Shown: positions 1 to 8,404 of the stretch, piece after piece
Position numbering within the stretch: position 1 is the first letter of the stretch
Layout of the letters: every line of letters begins with the position of its first letter
Source of the DNA: Pseudomonadota bacterium
GTDB lineage: Bacteria > Pseudomonadota > Gammaproteobacteria > Steroidobacterales > Steroidobacteraceae
Length of the DNA: 50,357 nt
Reading direction: 5' to 3'
NCBI GenBank assembly: GCA_025360865.1
Contig: JANYBG010000127.1
Span: 1-50,357, forward strand
Made by a program: the position numbers and the translations under genes
Notes under the pieces: generated by a model
Seen by the model: only the letters and a program-made list of their open reading frames with translations
What the model was told of the DNA's origin: nothing
The model's database searches: none

Positions 1-1
1 G

Positions 2-1030
2 CCCAAGGCCGCGGTGCTGCGGCACGACAACATCATGTCCTACATCCTCGGCACCGTGGAGTTCGGCGCGGCGGGCGAGGAGGAGGCGGCGCTGGTTTCC
101 GTGCCGCCGTACCACATCGCCGGCATCTCCGCGGTCCTGAGCTCGACCTACGGCACCCGGCGCATCGTGATGCTGCCGAGCTTTGAGCCGGGCGAATGGC
201 TGCGGCTGCTCGCGCGGGAAAAGATCTCGCACGCCTTCCTGGTGCCGACGATGCTCATGCGGGTCATCGAGCACTTGGCGATCCATCCCGCCGGCCCCTT
301 TCCGGCGCTGCGCGCCATCGCCTACGGCGGCGGCAAGATGCCGCGGAGCGTGATCGAGCGGGCGCTACTCACCTTCCCCGGGGTTGATTTCACCAACGCT
401 TATGGTCTCACCGAGACCAGTGCGACCGTATGCCTGCTGACTCCCGAGGATCACCGCGCGGCGGCGACCAGCACCGACCCCAGGGTGCGCCGGCGCATCG
501 CCTCCGTCGGCAAGCCGCTGCCGACGGTCGAGCTCGAGGTGCGGGACGCCGCGGGCGCCGTGCTGAGTGACCAGGAGTCAGGCTTCGTGTTCGTGCGCGG
601 GCCGCAGGTCTCAGGCGAGTACCGGGGCGTGGGAAGCCTGCTGGATGCGCAGGGCTGGTTCCCGACGCAGGATCGCGGCTGGGTCGATGCGGAGGGTTAC
701 CTGTTCCTTGAGGGACGCGCGGATGATGTCATCGTGCGCGGTGGCGAGAACATCTCCCCCGGTGAGGTGGAGGAAGCCCTGCTGGCCCACGCGGCCGTGG
801 CGGATGCGGTGGTCGTGGCCATCCCGAGCGAGCAGTGGGGCGAGGCGGTCGGGGCGGCTGTCGTCCTCAGGCCCGGCGCGCAGGTGGAAGCGCAGGCCCT
901 GCAACAGTGGGTGCGCGAGCGCCTGCGCTCCTCGCGGGTGCCCGAGCGCATCAGCTTCAGGGGCGAGCTGCCCTACAACGAGATGGGCAAGGTCCTGCGG
1001 CGCGTGGTCCGCGACGACATGGCGAGCTAG
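2..1030 (+). CDS. Acyl-CoA synthetase (AMP-forming), 5'-truncated by window edge
   Basis: This is the C-terminal two-thirds of an AMP-dependent acyl-CoA ligase, which adenylates a carboxylic acid and transfers it to CoA. The frame is open from base 2 and begins PKAAV, the tail of the ATP-binding P-loop (TSGTTGxPKG in the family). The GTG at 14 is therefore internal and the true start lies upstream of the window. Visible motifs are YGLTETSA, the TxDRGWVDAEGYLFLEGRADD hinge region with GGENISPGEVE, and the C-terminal NEMGKV carrying the catalytic lysine. The substrate is not evident; the setting suggests a steroid side-chain or terpenoid acid. Its TAG stop shares the palindrome CTAG (1027-1030) with the stop of the converging acyl-CoA dehydrogenase gene. 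Confidence 0.93.
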   Translation, partial: PKAAVLRHDNIMSYILGTVEFGAAGEEEAALVSVPPYHIAGISAVLSSTYGTRRIVMLPSFEPGEWLRLLAREKISHAFLVPTMLMRVIEHLAIHPAGPFPALRAIAYGGGKMPRSVIERALLTFPGVDFTNAYGLTETSATVCLLTPEDHRAAATSTDPRVRRRIASVGKPLPTVELEVRDAAGAVLSDQESGFVFVRGPQVSGEYRGVGSLLDAQGWFPTQDRGWVDAEGYLFLEGRADDVIVRGGENISPGEVEEALLAHAAVADAVVVAIPSEQWGEAVGAAVVLRPGAQVEAQALQQWVRERLRSSRVPERISFRGELPYNEMGKVLRRVVRDDMAS

Positions 1031-2172
1031 AACGAGCGGGCGATCAGCTCCTTCATGATCTCGTTCGTGCCGCCGTAGATGCGCGTCACCCGCGCATCGG
1101 TGTACATCCGCGCCACGAGATACTCGTTCATGTAGCCGTAGCCGCCGTGCAGCTGCACGCACTCGTCCACCACTTTCTGCAGCATGTCGGTTGACCAGTA
1201 CTTGGCCATCGAGGCGGTGACATCGTCGAGCTCGCCCTTGAGCTGGTCCTCGATGCATCGGTCGATGAAGGTGCGCGCCACCCGCGTGATGGTCGCGACC
1301 TCGGCGAGCCTGAAGCGCGCGTTCTGGAACTCCATCAGCGTCTTACCGAAGGCCCTGCGTGACTTCACGTAGCGTGTCGTCTCCTGGATGGCCCCTTCCA
1401 TGGTCGCGACCGCCTGCACCGCCACGATCAGCCGCTCGTAGGGCAGGTCCCCCATCAGCTGCGCGAAGCCGCGGCCCTCGGTGCCGCCGAGCAGGCGGTC
1501 CTCGGGCACGCGCACCTGGTCGAAGAAGAGTTCGCAGGTGTCCTGGGCGTGCTGCCCCATCTTGTCCAGGAACTTGCCGACGCGGTAGCCGGGCAGATCC
1601 TTCGTCTCGACGATGAGAATCGAGGTGCCCTTGGCGCCGAGGGCCGTGTCGGTCTTCACGACCAGCAGTACAAGGCCCGCGAGGTAGCCGTTGGTGATGA
1701 ATGTCTTCGAGCCGTTGACGACGTACTCGTTCCCGGCGCGTTCCGCGCGCGTGCGGATGCCCTGCAGGTCCGAGCCCGCGCTCGGCTCGGTCATGGCGAT
1801 GGCGCCTACGAGTTCGCCGCTGGCCAGGAGCGGCAGGTACTCCGACTTCTGCGCCGCTGTGCCGTGGTTAAGGAGGTAGTGCGCGGCGATGCTGTGCACG
1901 CCCTGGCCGAGGCCGGTGCTGCCGCGGCGCGCGAGTTCCTCATAAAGCACGACCTCGTGCCGGAAGTCACCCCCTGCGCCGCCGAACTCCCCCGGGATGT
2001 CCGTGCACAGCAGGCCCAGCGCGCCGGCCTTGCGCCATATCTCGTGGCCGACATTGTGCTCGGCGCGCCAGCGGGCATCGTTGGGAACCATCTCGGTCTC
2101 GACGAAGCGCGCCACCGCCTGGCGATGCATCGCGAGTTCCTCGTCCATCCAGCTTGAGATGAATTCCTTCAC
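1027..2172 (-). CDS. Acyl-CoA dehydrogenase, long-chain (LCAD)-like
   Basis: This 381-residue FAD enzyme would carry out alpha,beta-dehydrogenation of an acyl-CoA. The flavin/substrate signature MTEPSAGSDLQG is at about 127-138. The arginine-rich FAD segment SRRAFGK and the C-terminal QLHGGYGYMNEY and IYGGTNEIMKELIAR are diagnostic of the LCAD/isovaleryl branch. The usual MCAD-type C-terminal Glu is Gly here (IYGGT). Instead the helix-G Glu of LCAD/IVD is present, E246 in LPYERL. The start is a GTG at 2172. It is the last gene of a leftward operon after the SDR (16 bp gap) and the second dehydrogenase. The substrate is unproven; branched or polycyclic acyl-CoA is plausible from context. Confidence 0.92.
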   Translation of the reverse strand: MKEFISSWMDEELAMHRQAVARFVETEMVPNDARWRAEHNVGHEIWRKAGALGLLCTDIPGEFGGAGGDFRHEVVLYEELARRGSTGLGQGVHSIAAHYLLNHGTAAQKSEYLPLLASGELVGAIAMTEPSAGSDLQGIRTRAERAGNEYVVNGSKTFITNGYLAGLVLLVVKTDTALGAKGTSILIVETKDLPGYRVGKFLDKMGQHAQDTCELFFDQVRVPEDRLLGGTEGRGFAQLMGDLPYERLIVAVQAVATMEGAIQETTRYVKSRRAFGKTLMEFQNARFRLAEVATITRVARTFIDRCIEDQLKGELDDVTASMAKYWSTDMLQKVVDECVQLHGGYGYMNEYLVARMYTDARVTRIYGGTNEIMKELIARSF

Positions 2173-2188
2173 GCCCGGTGCCTCATGT

Positions 2189-3073
2189 TCACGGTTCCTG
2201 CCATGCGCGCGAGGCCTCGACGAACCAGGCGGGCTTGCCCGCGGTCCAGGTCTCGCCCCAGAGGTTCGAGCCGCCGTTCACGTGCAGCGTCTGCCCGGTG
2301 ATGAAGCTCCCGCCCGGGCCGCCGATGAACAGCGCCGCCTCGGCGATCTCCCAGGCGCTTCCCGCGCGGCGCATCGGGCAGGCCTGGGCGTACCTGCGAT
2401 GGATGTCCTCAGGATACGCCGCCCAGCCTTCCGAGATGATGGCCCCGGGGGCCACGCAGTTCACGCGGATGCCGAGGGGCGCCCATTCCACGGCGACCGA
2501 CTCGGTCAGGGCCGCGACGGCGGCGCGCGCCGCGGCGGAGTGGGCGACCTGATGCAGTCCGCGGGGTGAGACGATGATGCTGACGATGCTGCCGGCACGG
2601 GCCGCGTCACGCCACTGGCGCGCGCTGCTTTGCATCATGTTGAAGGTGCCGTTCAGGTTGGTGTCGAGCACCGCCCGCCAACCCTTCTCGCTGAAGTCGA
2701 TAGCGGCCTGCGGGAACTGGCCACCGGCGCTGTTGACCACCAGGTCCACCCCGCCTAGCCGCTCGAAGAGGCCGGCGAACAGCGCATCCACCGCGTCGCG
2801 CTTGCGGATATCCAGTTCCGCGGTCTGCGCGCGCAGGCCGACGCGCCCAAGCGCGGCAGCGGTGCGCGCGAGCTTCTCCTGCGTGCGCCCGCACAGCACC
2901 ACGCGGGCGCCGAGGCGCGCGGCGAGCCACGCCGTCGCGCGGCCGATGCCGCTGCCGGCGCCGGAAATGACCACCGTGCGGTCCCTGAGCAGATCCGCCG
3001 CGAGCGAAGAGGGCTGCCTTGCCAGGTCCTCGTCGCTCAGGACTCCTGGCGCAGCGGGCTGTGCCGTGCTCAT
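2189..3073 (-). CDS. SDR-family oxidoreductase, citronellol dehydrogenase/PECR-like, with altered catalytic Tyr/Lys
   Basis: This 294-residue Rossmann-fold protein has the cofactor loop SGAGSGIG near residue 35 and a VNSAGG motif in place of NNAG. At the catalytic YxxxK position it reads HSAAAR, so Tyr is His and Lys is Arg. This pattern is known in peroxisomal trans-2-enoyl-CoA reductase, DECR-like and AtuB/AtuG-like SDRs, which reduce or oxidise acyl-CoA or terpenoid substrates without the classical Tyr. A C-terminal tail (GGSNLWGE...) follows the usual SDR end. It lies between two acyl-CoA dehydrogenase genes (10 and 16 bp gaps), consistent with an enoyl-CoA or 3-hydroxyacyl-CoA step in one operon. 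A truly inactive protein cannot be excluded. Confidence 0.85.
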   Translation of the reverse strand: MSTAQPAAPGVLSDEDLARQPSSLAADLLRDRTVVISGAGSGIGRATAWLAARLGARVVLCGRTQEKLARTAAALGRVGLRAQTAELDIRKRDAVDALFAGLFERLGGVDLVVNSAGGQFPQAAIDFSEKGWRAVLDTNLNGTFNMMQSSARQWRDAARAGSIVSIIVSPRGLHQVAHSAAARAAVAALTESVAVEWAPLGIRVNCVAPGAIISEGWAAYPEDIHRRYAQACPMRRAGSAWEIAEAALFIGGPGGSFITGQTLHVNGGSNLWGETWTAGKPAWFVEASRAWQEP

Positions 3074-3083
3074 GCCGGATGCC

Positions 3084-4292
3084 TCAGGTGAGCCTGCCGA
3101 TCAGTTCGCCGCTGATGATCAGCTTGCGCACCTCCGTCGTGCCCGCGCCGATCTCCAGCAGCTTGATGGAGCGATACAGGCGGTTGATCTCAGTCTCCCA
3201 GATGTAGCCGCTGCCCCCGTGGATCTGGACCGCATCCGAGAGCACGCGGTTCATCGATTCGGAGGCGTACATGACGGAGGCCGCGGTGAGTGCGTGGATG
3301 CGCCCGCGGCCGCCGCCGCCTACCTCGAGCGCGTTGGCGGCGCTGAGCACGCGGTAAGTGAAGGTGCGCATCGTCTCCACCGCGACGTACATGTCCGCGA
3401 GCTTCGCCTGCACCATCTGGAACTGCGCGATCTTCTTGCCGAACTGCTCGCGGGTTTTCGCGTACTCGAGCGCCAGCTCGAGCGCCCGCTCGGCGATCCC
3501 CAGGCACAGCGGCGAGATCATCGCGCGCTCAAGGTCCAGGCCAGTCATGACGACTGCGACACCGTCGTTCTCAGCGCCCACCAGGTTCGCCGCGGGGACC
3601 TTGCAGTCGGTGAAGCTCAGCTCCGCGGTCTGGCTGCCGCGAAAGCCCATCTTGGTGAGCTTCTGCGCGACCTTGAAGCCCGCGAAGTCCTTCTCGACGA
3701 TGAACGCCGAGATTCCCCGCGGGCCGAGCTCCGGGGCGGTCTTGGCGTACACCAGCAGCACATCGGCCACCGGCCCATTGGTGATGTAGAGCTTCGAACC
3801 ATTCAGCAGGTAATGGTCACCCTGGCGCCGCGCGGTCGTGCGCATCGAGCCCAACGCATCTGATCCGGCGCCCGGTTCCGTGAGCCCCAGCGCGCCGACG
3901 TGCTTGCCCGAGCACAGGCCGGGGAGGTAGCGGCGGCGCTGCTCCTCGTTAGCGTTGCGGTAGATATTGTTGACGCACAGGTTGTCGTGCGCCACCCAGG
4001 CAAGTCCCAGCGCGTGGTTCCAGCGCGAGATCGCCTGCAGGACGAGGCCGCCGGTGAAAAGATCAGCGCCCGCGCCGCCGTACTCCTCGGGTACCGTGGC
4101 GCCCAGGTAGCCGTCGCGGCCGAGCTTGGCGAAGGCTTCCGCAGGCCACCACTCCTCGGCGTCCATGCGCGCGGCGAGTGGGTGCAGTTCCTTGCGGGCG
4201 TACTCGTCGGCGCTGTCCAGGGTCGCCTGCTGCTCGGCCGAGAGGTCGAAGGAGGGCGCGGCGCCGGCCGCGGGTGCCTTGGGATCGGGCAT
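3084..4292 (-). CDS. Acyl-CoA dehydrogenase, isovaleryl/citronellyl-CoA dehydrogenase-like
   Basis: This 402-residue acyl-CoA dehydrogenase is first in the leftward operon. Motifs are LTEPGAGSDALG (137-148), MGFRGSQTAEL, TREQFGKKIAQFQ and the C-terminal QIHGGSGYIWE and IGAGTTEVRKLII. The IVD-type helix-G catalytic Glu is present as E255 in LDLERA, while the MCAD-type C-terminal Glu is absent. In known atu clusters the equivalent enzyme (AtuD) oxidises citronellyl-CoA, and the divergent partner here is an AtuA-like gene. A citronellyl-type, isovaleryl-CoA or branched sterol side-chain substrate is therefore plausible. The 115 bp divergent region upstream holds two matching inverted repeats. 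Confidence 0.92.
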   Translation of the reverse strand: MPDPKAPAAGAAPSFDLSAEQQATLDSADEYARKELHPLAARMDAEEWWPAEAFAKLGRDGYLGATVPEEYGGAGADLFTGGLVLQAISRWNHALGLAWVAHDNLCVNNIYRNANEEQRRRYLPGLCSGKHVGALGLTEPGAGSDALGSMRTTARRQGDHYLLNGSKLYITNGPVADVLLVYAKTAPELGPRGISAFIVEKDFAGFKVAQKLTKMGFRGSQTAELSFTDCKVPAANLVGAENDGVAVVMTGLDLERAMISPLCLGIAERALELALEYAKTREQFGKKIAQFQMVQAKLADMYVAVETMRTFTYRVLSAANALEVGGGGRGRIHALTAASVMYASESMNRVLSDAVQIHGGSGYIWETEINRLYRSIKLLEIGAGTTEVRKLIISGELIGRLT

Positions 4293-4333
4293 GGACGATT
4301 TTCCGGATATCGGGCGACTGACCGCGAGGTTAA

Positions 4334-4346
4334 TGAGTAATGCTCA
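4334..4346. promoter_or_regulatory. Inverted repeat TGAG-N5-CTCA, candidate operator (site 1)
   Basis: TGAGTAATGCTCA lies in the AT-richer divergent region between the leftward dehydrogenase operon and the rightward AtuA-like operon. It matches the second site at 4391 to the pattern TGAGTnnnnCTCA. The TetR gene four codons' overlap downstream of the AtuA-like gene is the obvious candidate binder. This role is inferred. Confidence 0.5.
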
Positions 4347-4390
4347 CCGTGTCTATAAAAGGGCGGAAATAATTGACTTTTGTTAGTAAG

Positions 4391-4403
4391 TGAGTTGGAC
4401 TCA
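4391..4403. promoter_or_regulatory. Inverted repeat TGAGT-TGG-ACTCA, candidate operator (site 2)
   Basis: This is a perfect 5-bp-arm inverted repeat ending 4 bp before the ATG at 4408. It sits just downstream of a TTGACT (4373-4378) that could be a -35 element. It matches the site at 4334. A repressor bound here would cover the start region of the carboxylase operon. No clear ribosome binding site precedes the ATG, so a leaderless or weakly initiated message is possible. Confidence 0.5.
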
Positions 4404-4407
4404 TTAA

Positions 4408-6219
4408 ATGGCGGAAGTCCTTCGAATCGGGTGTGGCTGCGGATTCTGGGGCGACAGCGCCGCAGGCCCCGCGCAACTGGTCGCGCAGGGCGACATCGAT
4501 GTCCTGGTGCTGGATTACCTCTCGGAGATCACGCTGTCGCTGCTCGCGCGGGCGCGGCGCAAGCGCCCCGAACTGGGCTACACACCGGACTTCATCAGCG
4601 ATGTCATGCGGCCCCTGGCCGGACAGATCGCCGCACGCCGGATCAAGGTCATCGCCAACGCCGGCGGCGTGAACCCTGGCGGGTGCCGAGACGCGCTCCA
4701 GCAGGTGCTGGATGAGCTCGGCGTGCGCCTCTCGGTCGCGGTGGTGCTGGGCGATGACATCAGCGCGCGGCTGGATGAGCTGCGCGCCGCGGCTGTCGCC
4801 GACATGGAGACCGGCGGCCCGTTGCCCGCGCAGGTGGTGAGCGCGAACGCCTATCTCGGCGCCTTTCCCATCGCGCAGGCTCTCGGCCGCGGCGCTGACA
4901 TCGTCATCACCGGTCGCTGCGCCGACAGCTCCATGGCGCTTGCGCCGATGATCCACGCCTTCGGGTGGGGGCCCGCGGATTCGCACAAGCTCGCGATGGG
5001 CAGTCTCGCCGGGCACATCATCGAGTGTGGTCCGCAGGCCACCGGCGGGATCATCACCGACTGGCGCGCGAGCGCCGATGACTGGGACGACATCGGCTAC
5101 CCGATCGTGGAGTGCGCGGCCGATGGGGGTTTTGTCGTGACGAAGTGCGCCGGCACTGGCGGCCTCGTGACGCCTGCGACCGTGGCGGAGCAGATCACCT
5201 ACGAAGTGCACGATCCGGCGCGGTACATCCTTCCGGATGTCGTGTGTGATTTCACGCAGGTGCGGCTCGAGGACCTGGGCGCCGACCGCGTGCGCGTCAG
5301 CGGCGCGCGCGGTCTGCCCGCGACCAGCACCTACAAGGCCAGCCTCACCTACGCGGACGGATTTCGTTGCACCGCGACGCTTATGATCGTTGGTGCGGAA
5401 GCGGCGAAGAAGGCCGCCGCGGTCGGCGCCGCCATCCTCAAGCGCACCCGTCGCATGTTCAGCGAGCGCGGCTGGGCGGATTACCGCGCGGTCAGCGTCG
5501 AGGTGCTGGGCGCGGAGTCCATGTACGGGCCGCACGCGCGCACGGCGGACACGCGCGAGGTGATCCTCAAGATCGCCGTCGCCCACGCCAGCGAGGCGCC
5601 GCTTGAGCTCTTCGCGCGCGAGATCTTCCCATCGGCGACCTCAATGGCACAGGGCATCACGGGGTTCGCCGGTGGCAGGCCCGCGGTCCAGCCGGTCGTG
5701 CGCCTGGCTTCCTGCCTGATCCCAAAGGCGGGCGTCGCCGTGACAGTCGAGATGTGCGGGCAGGTGATGCCAGCGCCCAGCGAGCCGCCTGGCGCCAGCG
5801 CCGCGGCGGAGTCCGTGGCGCCGCGGCTCGCGCCGGTCGCGACCCCGGGAGACGGGCCGGGTGTCGAGGTGCCGCTGGTGCGGCTCGCGCATGGCCGGAG
5901 TGGAGACAAGGGTGACAACGCCAACATCGGTGTGTTGGCGCGACGCCCCGAGTTCGTGCCGGTGCTGGCGGCGCAGCTGACGCCGCCGGCGGTCCGCGCT
6001 TACATGGCGCACCTGCTCGCGGGGGAGGTCGAGCGTTACGACTGGCCCGGGCTTTGCGGGTGGAATTTCGTGCTGCGCCGCGCCCTGGGTGGCGGCGGGA
6101 TGGCGTCGCTGCGCCACGACCCACAGGGCAAGAGTTACGCGCAGATCCTCATGGACATGCCCGTGCGCGTGCCTGCCAGCTGGCTTGAGGCCGGCGGCCC
6201 GCTGGGAGCTGCCTCGTGA
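4408..6219 (+). CDS. AtuA-like acyclic terpene utilisation family protein (DUF1446)
   Basis: This 603-residue protein has the AtuA/DUF1446 architecture. An N-terminal domain (about 1-440) carries family motifs IGCGCGFWGD, DYLSEITLSLLAR, NAGGVNPGGC and GRCADSSMALAPM. A smaller C-terminal domain (about 490-600) begins VPLVRLAHGRSGDKGDNANIG, typical of the ferredoxin-fold AtuA C-terminus. AtuA is needed for citronellol/geraniol growth in Pseudomonas, but its biochemical role is not settled. Here it is first in an operon with TetR, biotin carboxylase, biotin carrier and carboxyltransferase genes, the usual partners of a geranyl-CoA-type carboxylase. Its stop overlaps the TetR start by 4 bp (GTGA). 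Confidence 0.9.
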   Translation: MAEVLRIGCGCGFWGDSAAGPAQLVAQGDIDVLVLDYLSEITLSLLARARRKRPELGYTPDFISDVMRPLAGQIAARRIKVIANAGGVNPGGCRDALQQVLDELGVRLSVAVVLGDDISARLDELRAAAVADMETGGPLPAQVVSANAYLGAFPIAQALGRGADIVITGRCADSSMALAPMIHAFGWGPADSHKLAMGSLAGHIIECGPQATGGIITDWRASADDWDDIGYPIVECAADGGFVVTKCAGTGGLVTPATVAEQITYEVHDPARYILPDVVCDFTQVRLEDLGADRVRVSGARGLPATSTYKASLTYADGFRCTATLMIVGAEAAKKAAAVGAAILKRTRRMFSERGWADYRAVSVEVLGAESMYGPHARTADTREVILKIAVAHASEAPLELFAREIFPSATSMAQGITGFAGGRPAVQPVVRLASCLIPKAGVAVTVEMCGQVMPAPSEPPGASAAAESVAPRLAPVATPGDGPGVEVPLVRLAHGRSGDKGDNANIGVLARRPEFVPVLAAQLTPPAVRAYMAHLLAGEVERYDWPGLCGWNFVLRRALGGGGMASLRHDPQGKSYAQILMDMPVRVPASWLEAGGPLGAAS

Positions 6220-6938
6220 AGGCCGCGTCGCGGCCGCGACGCGAACGCCTGCCACGGGACGAACGCGTGGGGCAGATCATGACCGCGGCCCGGAAGATCT
6301 TCCGCGAGAAAGGCTACGAGGCCAGTTCCACCGCCGAGATCGCGGTCGCCGCGGGAGTGGTCGAGGGGACGCTTTATCGTTACTTCCCGACCAAGCGGGA
6401 CCTGCTGATCAAGGTCGTCGAGGAGTTCTACGCGAACATCTTCTCGGACTACGAGGCGCAGCTGCGGGGTGTCCGCGGCACCTGGAACCGCCTGCGCTTC
6501 ATGATCTGGAAGCACCTGAGCGTCATGCACGGCGACCCGGACATGTGTCGCCTGATCGTTCACGAGCTGCGGCCGTGGCCGCAGTACCGCCAGTCGAGCG
6601 TTTTCACCCTCAACCAGCGCTATACCCAGAGCACGCTCGCGGTGGTGCGCGAGGGCATCGCAAATGGTGAGTTTCGCGATGACATGCCGCTGCGGATCGT
6701 GCGCGACATGATCTTCGGTGGCGCCGAGCACCACACCTGGGCGCACCTGCGCGATGAGGGGCGATTCTCGCCCGACGAGGCCGCTGATGGGATTACCAAT
6801 ATGATCTACCAGGGACTGGCGCGTGGCGGCCAGGGGAACAGTGAGGCGGTGGGCGGTCCGGTGAAGCGGCTCGAGCGCGCCGTGCGGCGCCTCGAGGGGC
6901 TCACCGGGCCACGGCGCCGCAACCGGAAGCGCGCGTGA
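6216..6938 (+). CDS. TetR/AcrR-family transcriptional regulator
   Basis: This 240-residue regulator has an N-terminal helix-turn-helix (about 18-62: IMTAARKIFREKGYEASS, then GVVEGTLYRYFPTKRDLL), the standard TetR DNA-binding unit. An all-helical ligand domain follows, and a basic C-terminal tail ends RRRNRKRA. The GTG start overlaps the AtuA-like stop by 4 bp, and its TGA touches the biotin carboxylase start. Regulator and carboxylase are thus co-translated, an arrangement typical of autoregulation by an acyl-CoA or acid ligand. The paired TGAGTnnnnCTCA sites upstream of 4408 are candidate operators. Confidence 0.93.
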   Translation: MKAASRPRRERLPRDERVGQIMTAARKIFREKGYEASSTAEIAVAAGVVEGTLYRYFPTKRDLLIKVVEEFYANIFSDYEAQLRGVRGTWNRLRFMIWKHLSVMHGDPDMCRLIVHELRPWPQYRQSSVFTLNQRYTQSTLAVVREGIANGEFRDDMPLRIVRDMIFGGAEHHTWAHLRDEGRFSPDEAADGITNMIYQGLARGGQGNSEAVGGPVKRLERAVRRLEGLTGPRRRNRKRA

Positions 6939-8404
6939 TGTTCAAGCGTGTGCTCATCGCCAATCGCGGCGAGATCGCCTGCCGCATCATTCGCACGCTG
7001 AAGTCACTCGGCATCGCAAGCGTGGCCGTGTATCACCACGAGGACCGCTCCGCCCCGCACGTCGGGATGGCGGACCAGGCCGTACTGCTCGAGGCGGACG
7101 TGCCGACCGCGGCGTACCTGGACCAGGCGCAGCTCGTGGACGTGGCCAGGCGCACGGGGGCTGACGCGGTGCATCCTGGCTACGGGTTCCTCTCCGAGAA
7201 CGCCGACTTCGCCGAGGGGGTGACAACGGCGGGCCTGACCTTCATTGGCCCCGAGGCGCACACGATCCGGCTGATGGGGGACAAGATCCGCTCGCGCGCC
7301 TTCGCCGCCGAGCACGGCCTGCCCGTGGCGCCGAGTGTCATCGAGGCCGACGCGGCCCGCTTCACCGCGCGCGCGCTTGAGATCGGCTTCCCGCTGCTCA
7401 TCAAGGCCGCCGCCGGCGGCGGCGGCAAGGGCATACGCATAGTGCGCCGCGCCGCCGAGTTGACCGACAACCTGGCCACCGCCGCGGCGGAGGCGACGCG
7501 CTATTTCGGCGACGCGCGCGTCTACGCTGAGCGCTACATCGAGCAGCCACGCCACATCGAGGTGCAGATCGTGGGGGACAGCCACGGCGATGTCGTGCAC
7601 CTGTTCGAGCGTGAATGCTCCCTGCAGCGTCGTTACCAGAAGATCGTCGAGGAATCCCCGGCCCCGAATCTCCCGGCGGGCGTGCGCGCGGCGCTGTGCG
7701 AGGCGGCCGTTAGCCTGGCGCGCGCGGCGCGCTACCTCAATGCCGGCACCGTCGAGTTCGTCCTCGCCCCCGGAGGGGAGTTTTATTTCCTCGAGATGAA
7801 CACCCGTCTGCAGGTGGAGCATGCGGTCACGGAGTGTGTGCTGGGTCTCGACCTGGTGGCCGAGCAGCTGCGCATAGCTGCTGGCGCGCCGCTGTCGCTG
7901 AAGCAGGAGGCGCTCGCCCCGCGCGGACACGCCATCGAGTGCCGCATCTGCGCGGAGGAGCCCGAGCATGACTTTCGTCCCGCGACCGGCCGCGTCGCGG
8001 TGCTGGAGCCGCCACGGGGGCCGGGCGTGCGCTTCGATGGCGGGATCCGCGTGGGGCAGGCGATCACGCCCGCCTTCGATTCCATGCTCGCGAAGCTGGT
8101 CGTGCACGGCGCCACGCGCGCGGAAGCCGCGGGACGCATGGAGTCCGCGCTCGCGGGTCTCACGCTTTTGGGCGTGCCCACCAACATCGATTACCTCAGG
8201 CGAGTCGTCATGCACCCGGAATTCCTGGCCGGCAGGCTGCACACCGGTTTTCTCGGTGCGCACGCCGCGGGACTCACGCCCGTGGCGAAACCAGCGGAGG
8301 CCGCCGCCGCGGCGATCGCCGCGTTGCTGACGGAGCCGGAGTTCAGCCAGGTCGCCTTCGAGGTGCCTGAGCCGCATGCGACCATCGGTCACTGGCGCAA
8401 TTGA
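6938..8404 (+). CDS. Acyl-CoA carboxylase, biotin carboxylase subunit (short, BCCP-less)
   Basis: This 488-residue biotin carboxylase would perform ATP-dependent carboxylation of protein-bound biotin by bicarbonate. Visible are the N-terminal MFKRVLIANRGEIACRI, the ATP-grasp glycine loop KAAAGGGGKGIRI, FERECSLQRRYQKI and the metal/biotin segment EMNTRLQVEH. In MCC, PCC and GCC alpha subunits a BCCP domain is normally fused at the C-terminus. Here the protein stops after the carboxylase region and BCCP is encoded by the next gene. The ATG at 6938 overlaps the TetR stop by one base; an in-frame GTG at 6935 is an alternative. Confidence 0.95.
   Translation: MFKRVLIANRGEIACRIIRTLKSLGIASVAVYHHEDRSAPHVGMADQAVLLEADVPTAAYLDQAQLVDVARRTGADAVHPGYGFLSENADFAEGVTTAGLTFIGPEAHTIRLMGDKIRSRAFAAEHGLPVAPSVIEADAARFTARALEIGFPLLIKAAAGGGGKGIRIVRRAAELTDNLATAAAEATRYFGDARVYAERYIEQPRHIEVQIVGDSHGDVVHLFERECSLQRRYQKIVEESPAPNLPAGVRAALCEAAVSLARAARYLNAGTVEFVLAPGGEFYFLEMNTRLQVEHAVTECVLGLDLVAEQLRIAAGAPLSLKQEALAPRGHAIECRICAEEPEHDFRPATGRVAVLEPPRGPGVRFDGGIRVGQAITPAFDSMLAKLVVHGATRAEAAGRMESALAGLTLLGVPTNIDYLRRVVMHPEFLAGRLHTGFLGAHAAGLTPVAKPAEAAAAAIAALLTEPEFSQVAFEVPEPHATIGHWRN

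Noticed and set aside
4330-5586. Long open frame antisense to the AtuA-like gene (418 codons)
   Set aside because: High GC leaves antisense frames open; the composition is Arg/His/Ala-rich with no recognisable domain, and the plus-strand protein is a clear family member.
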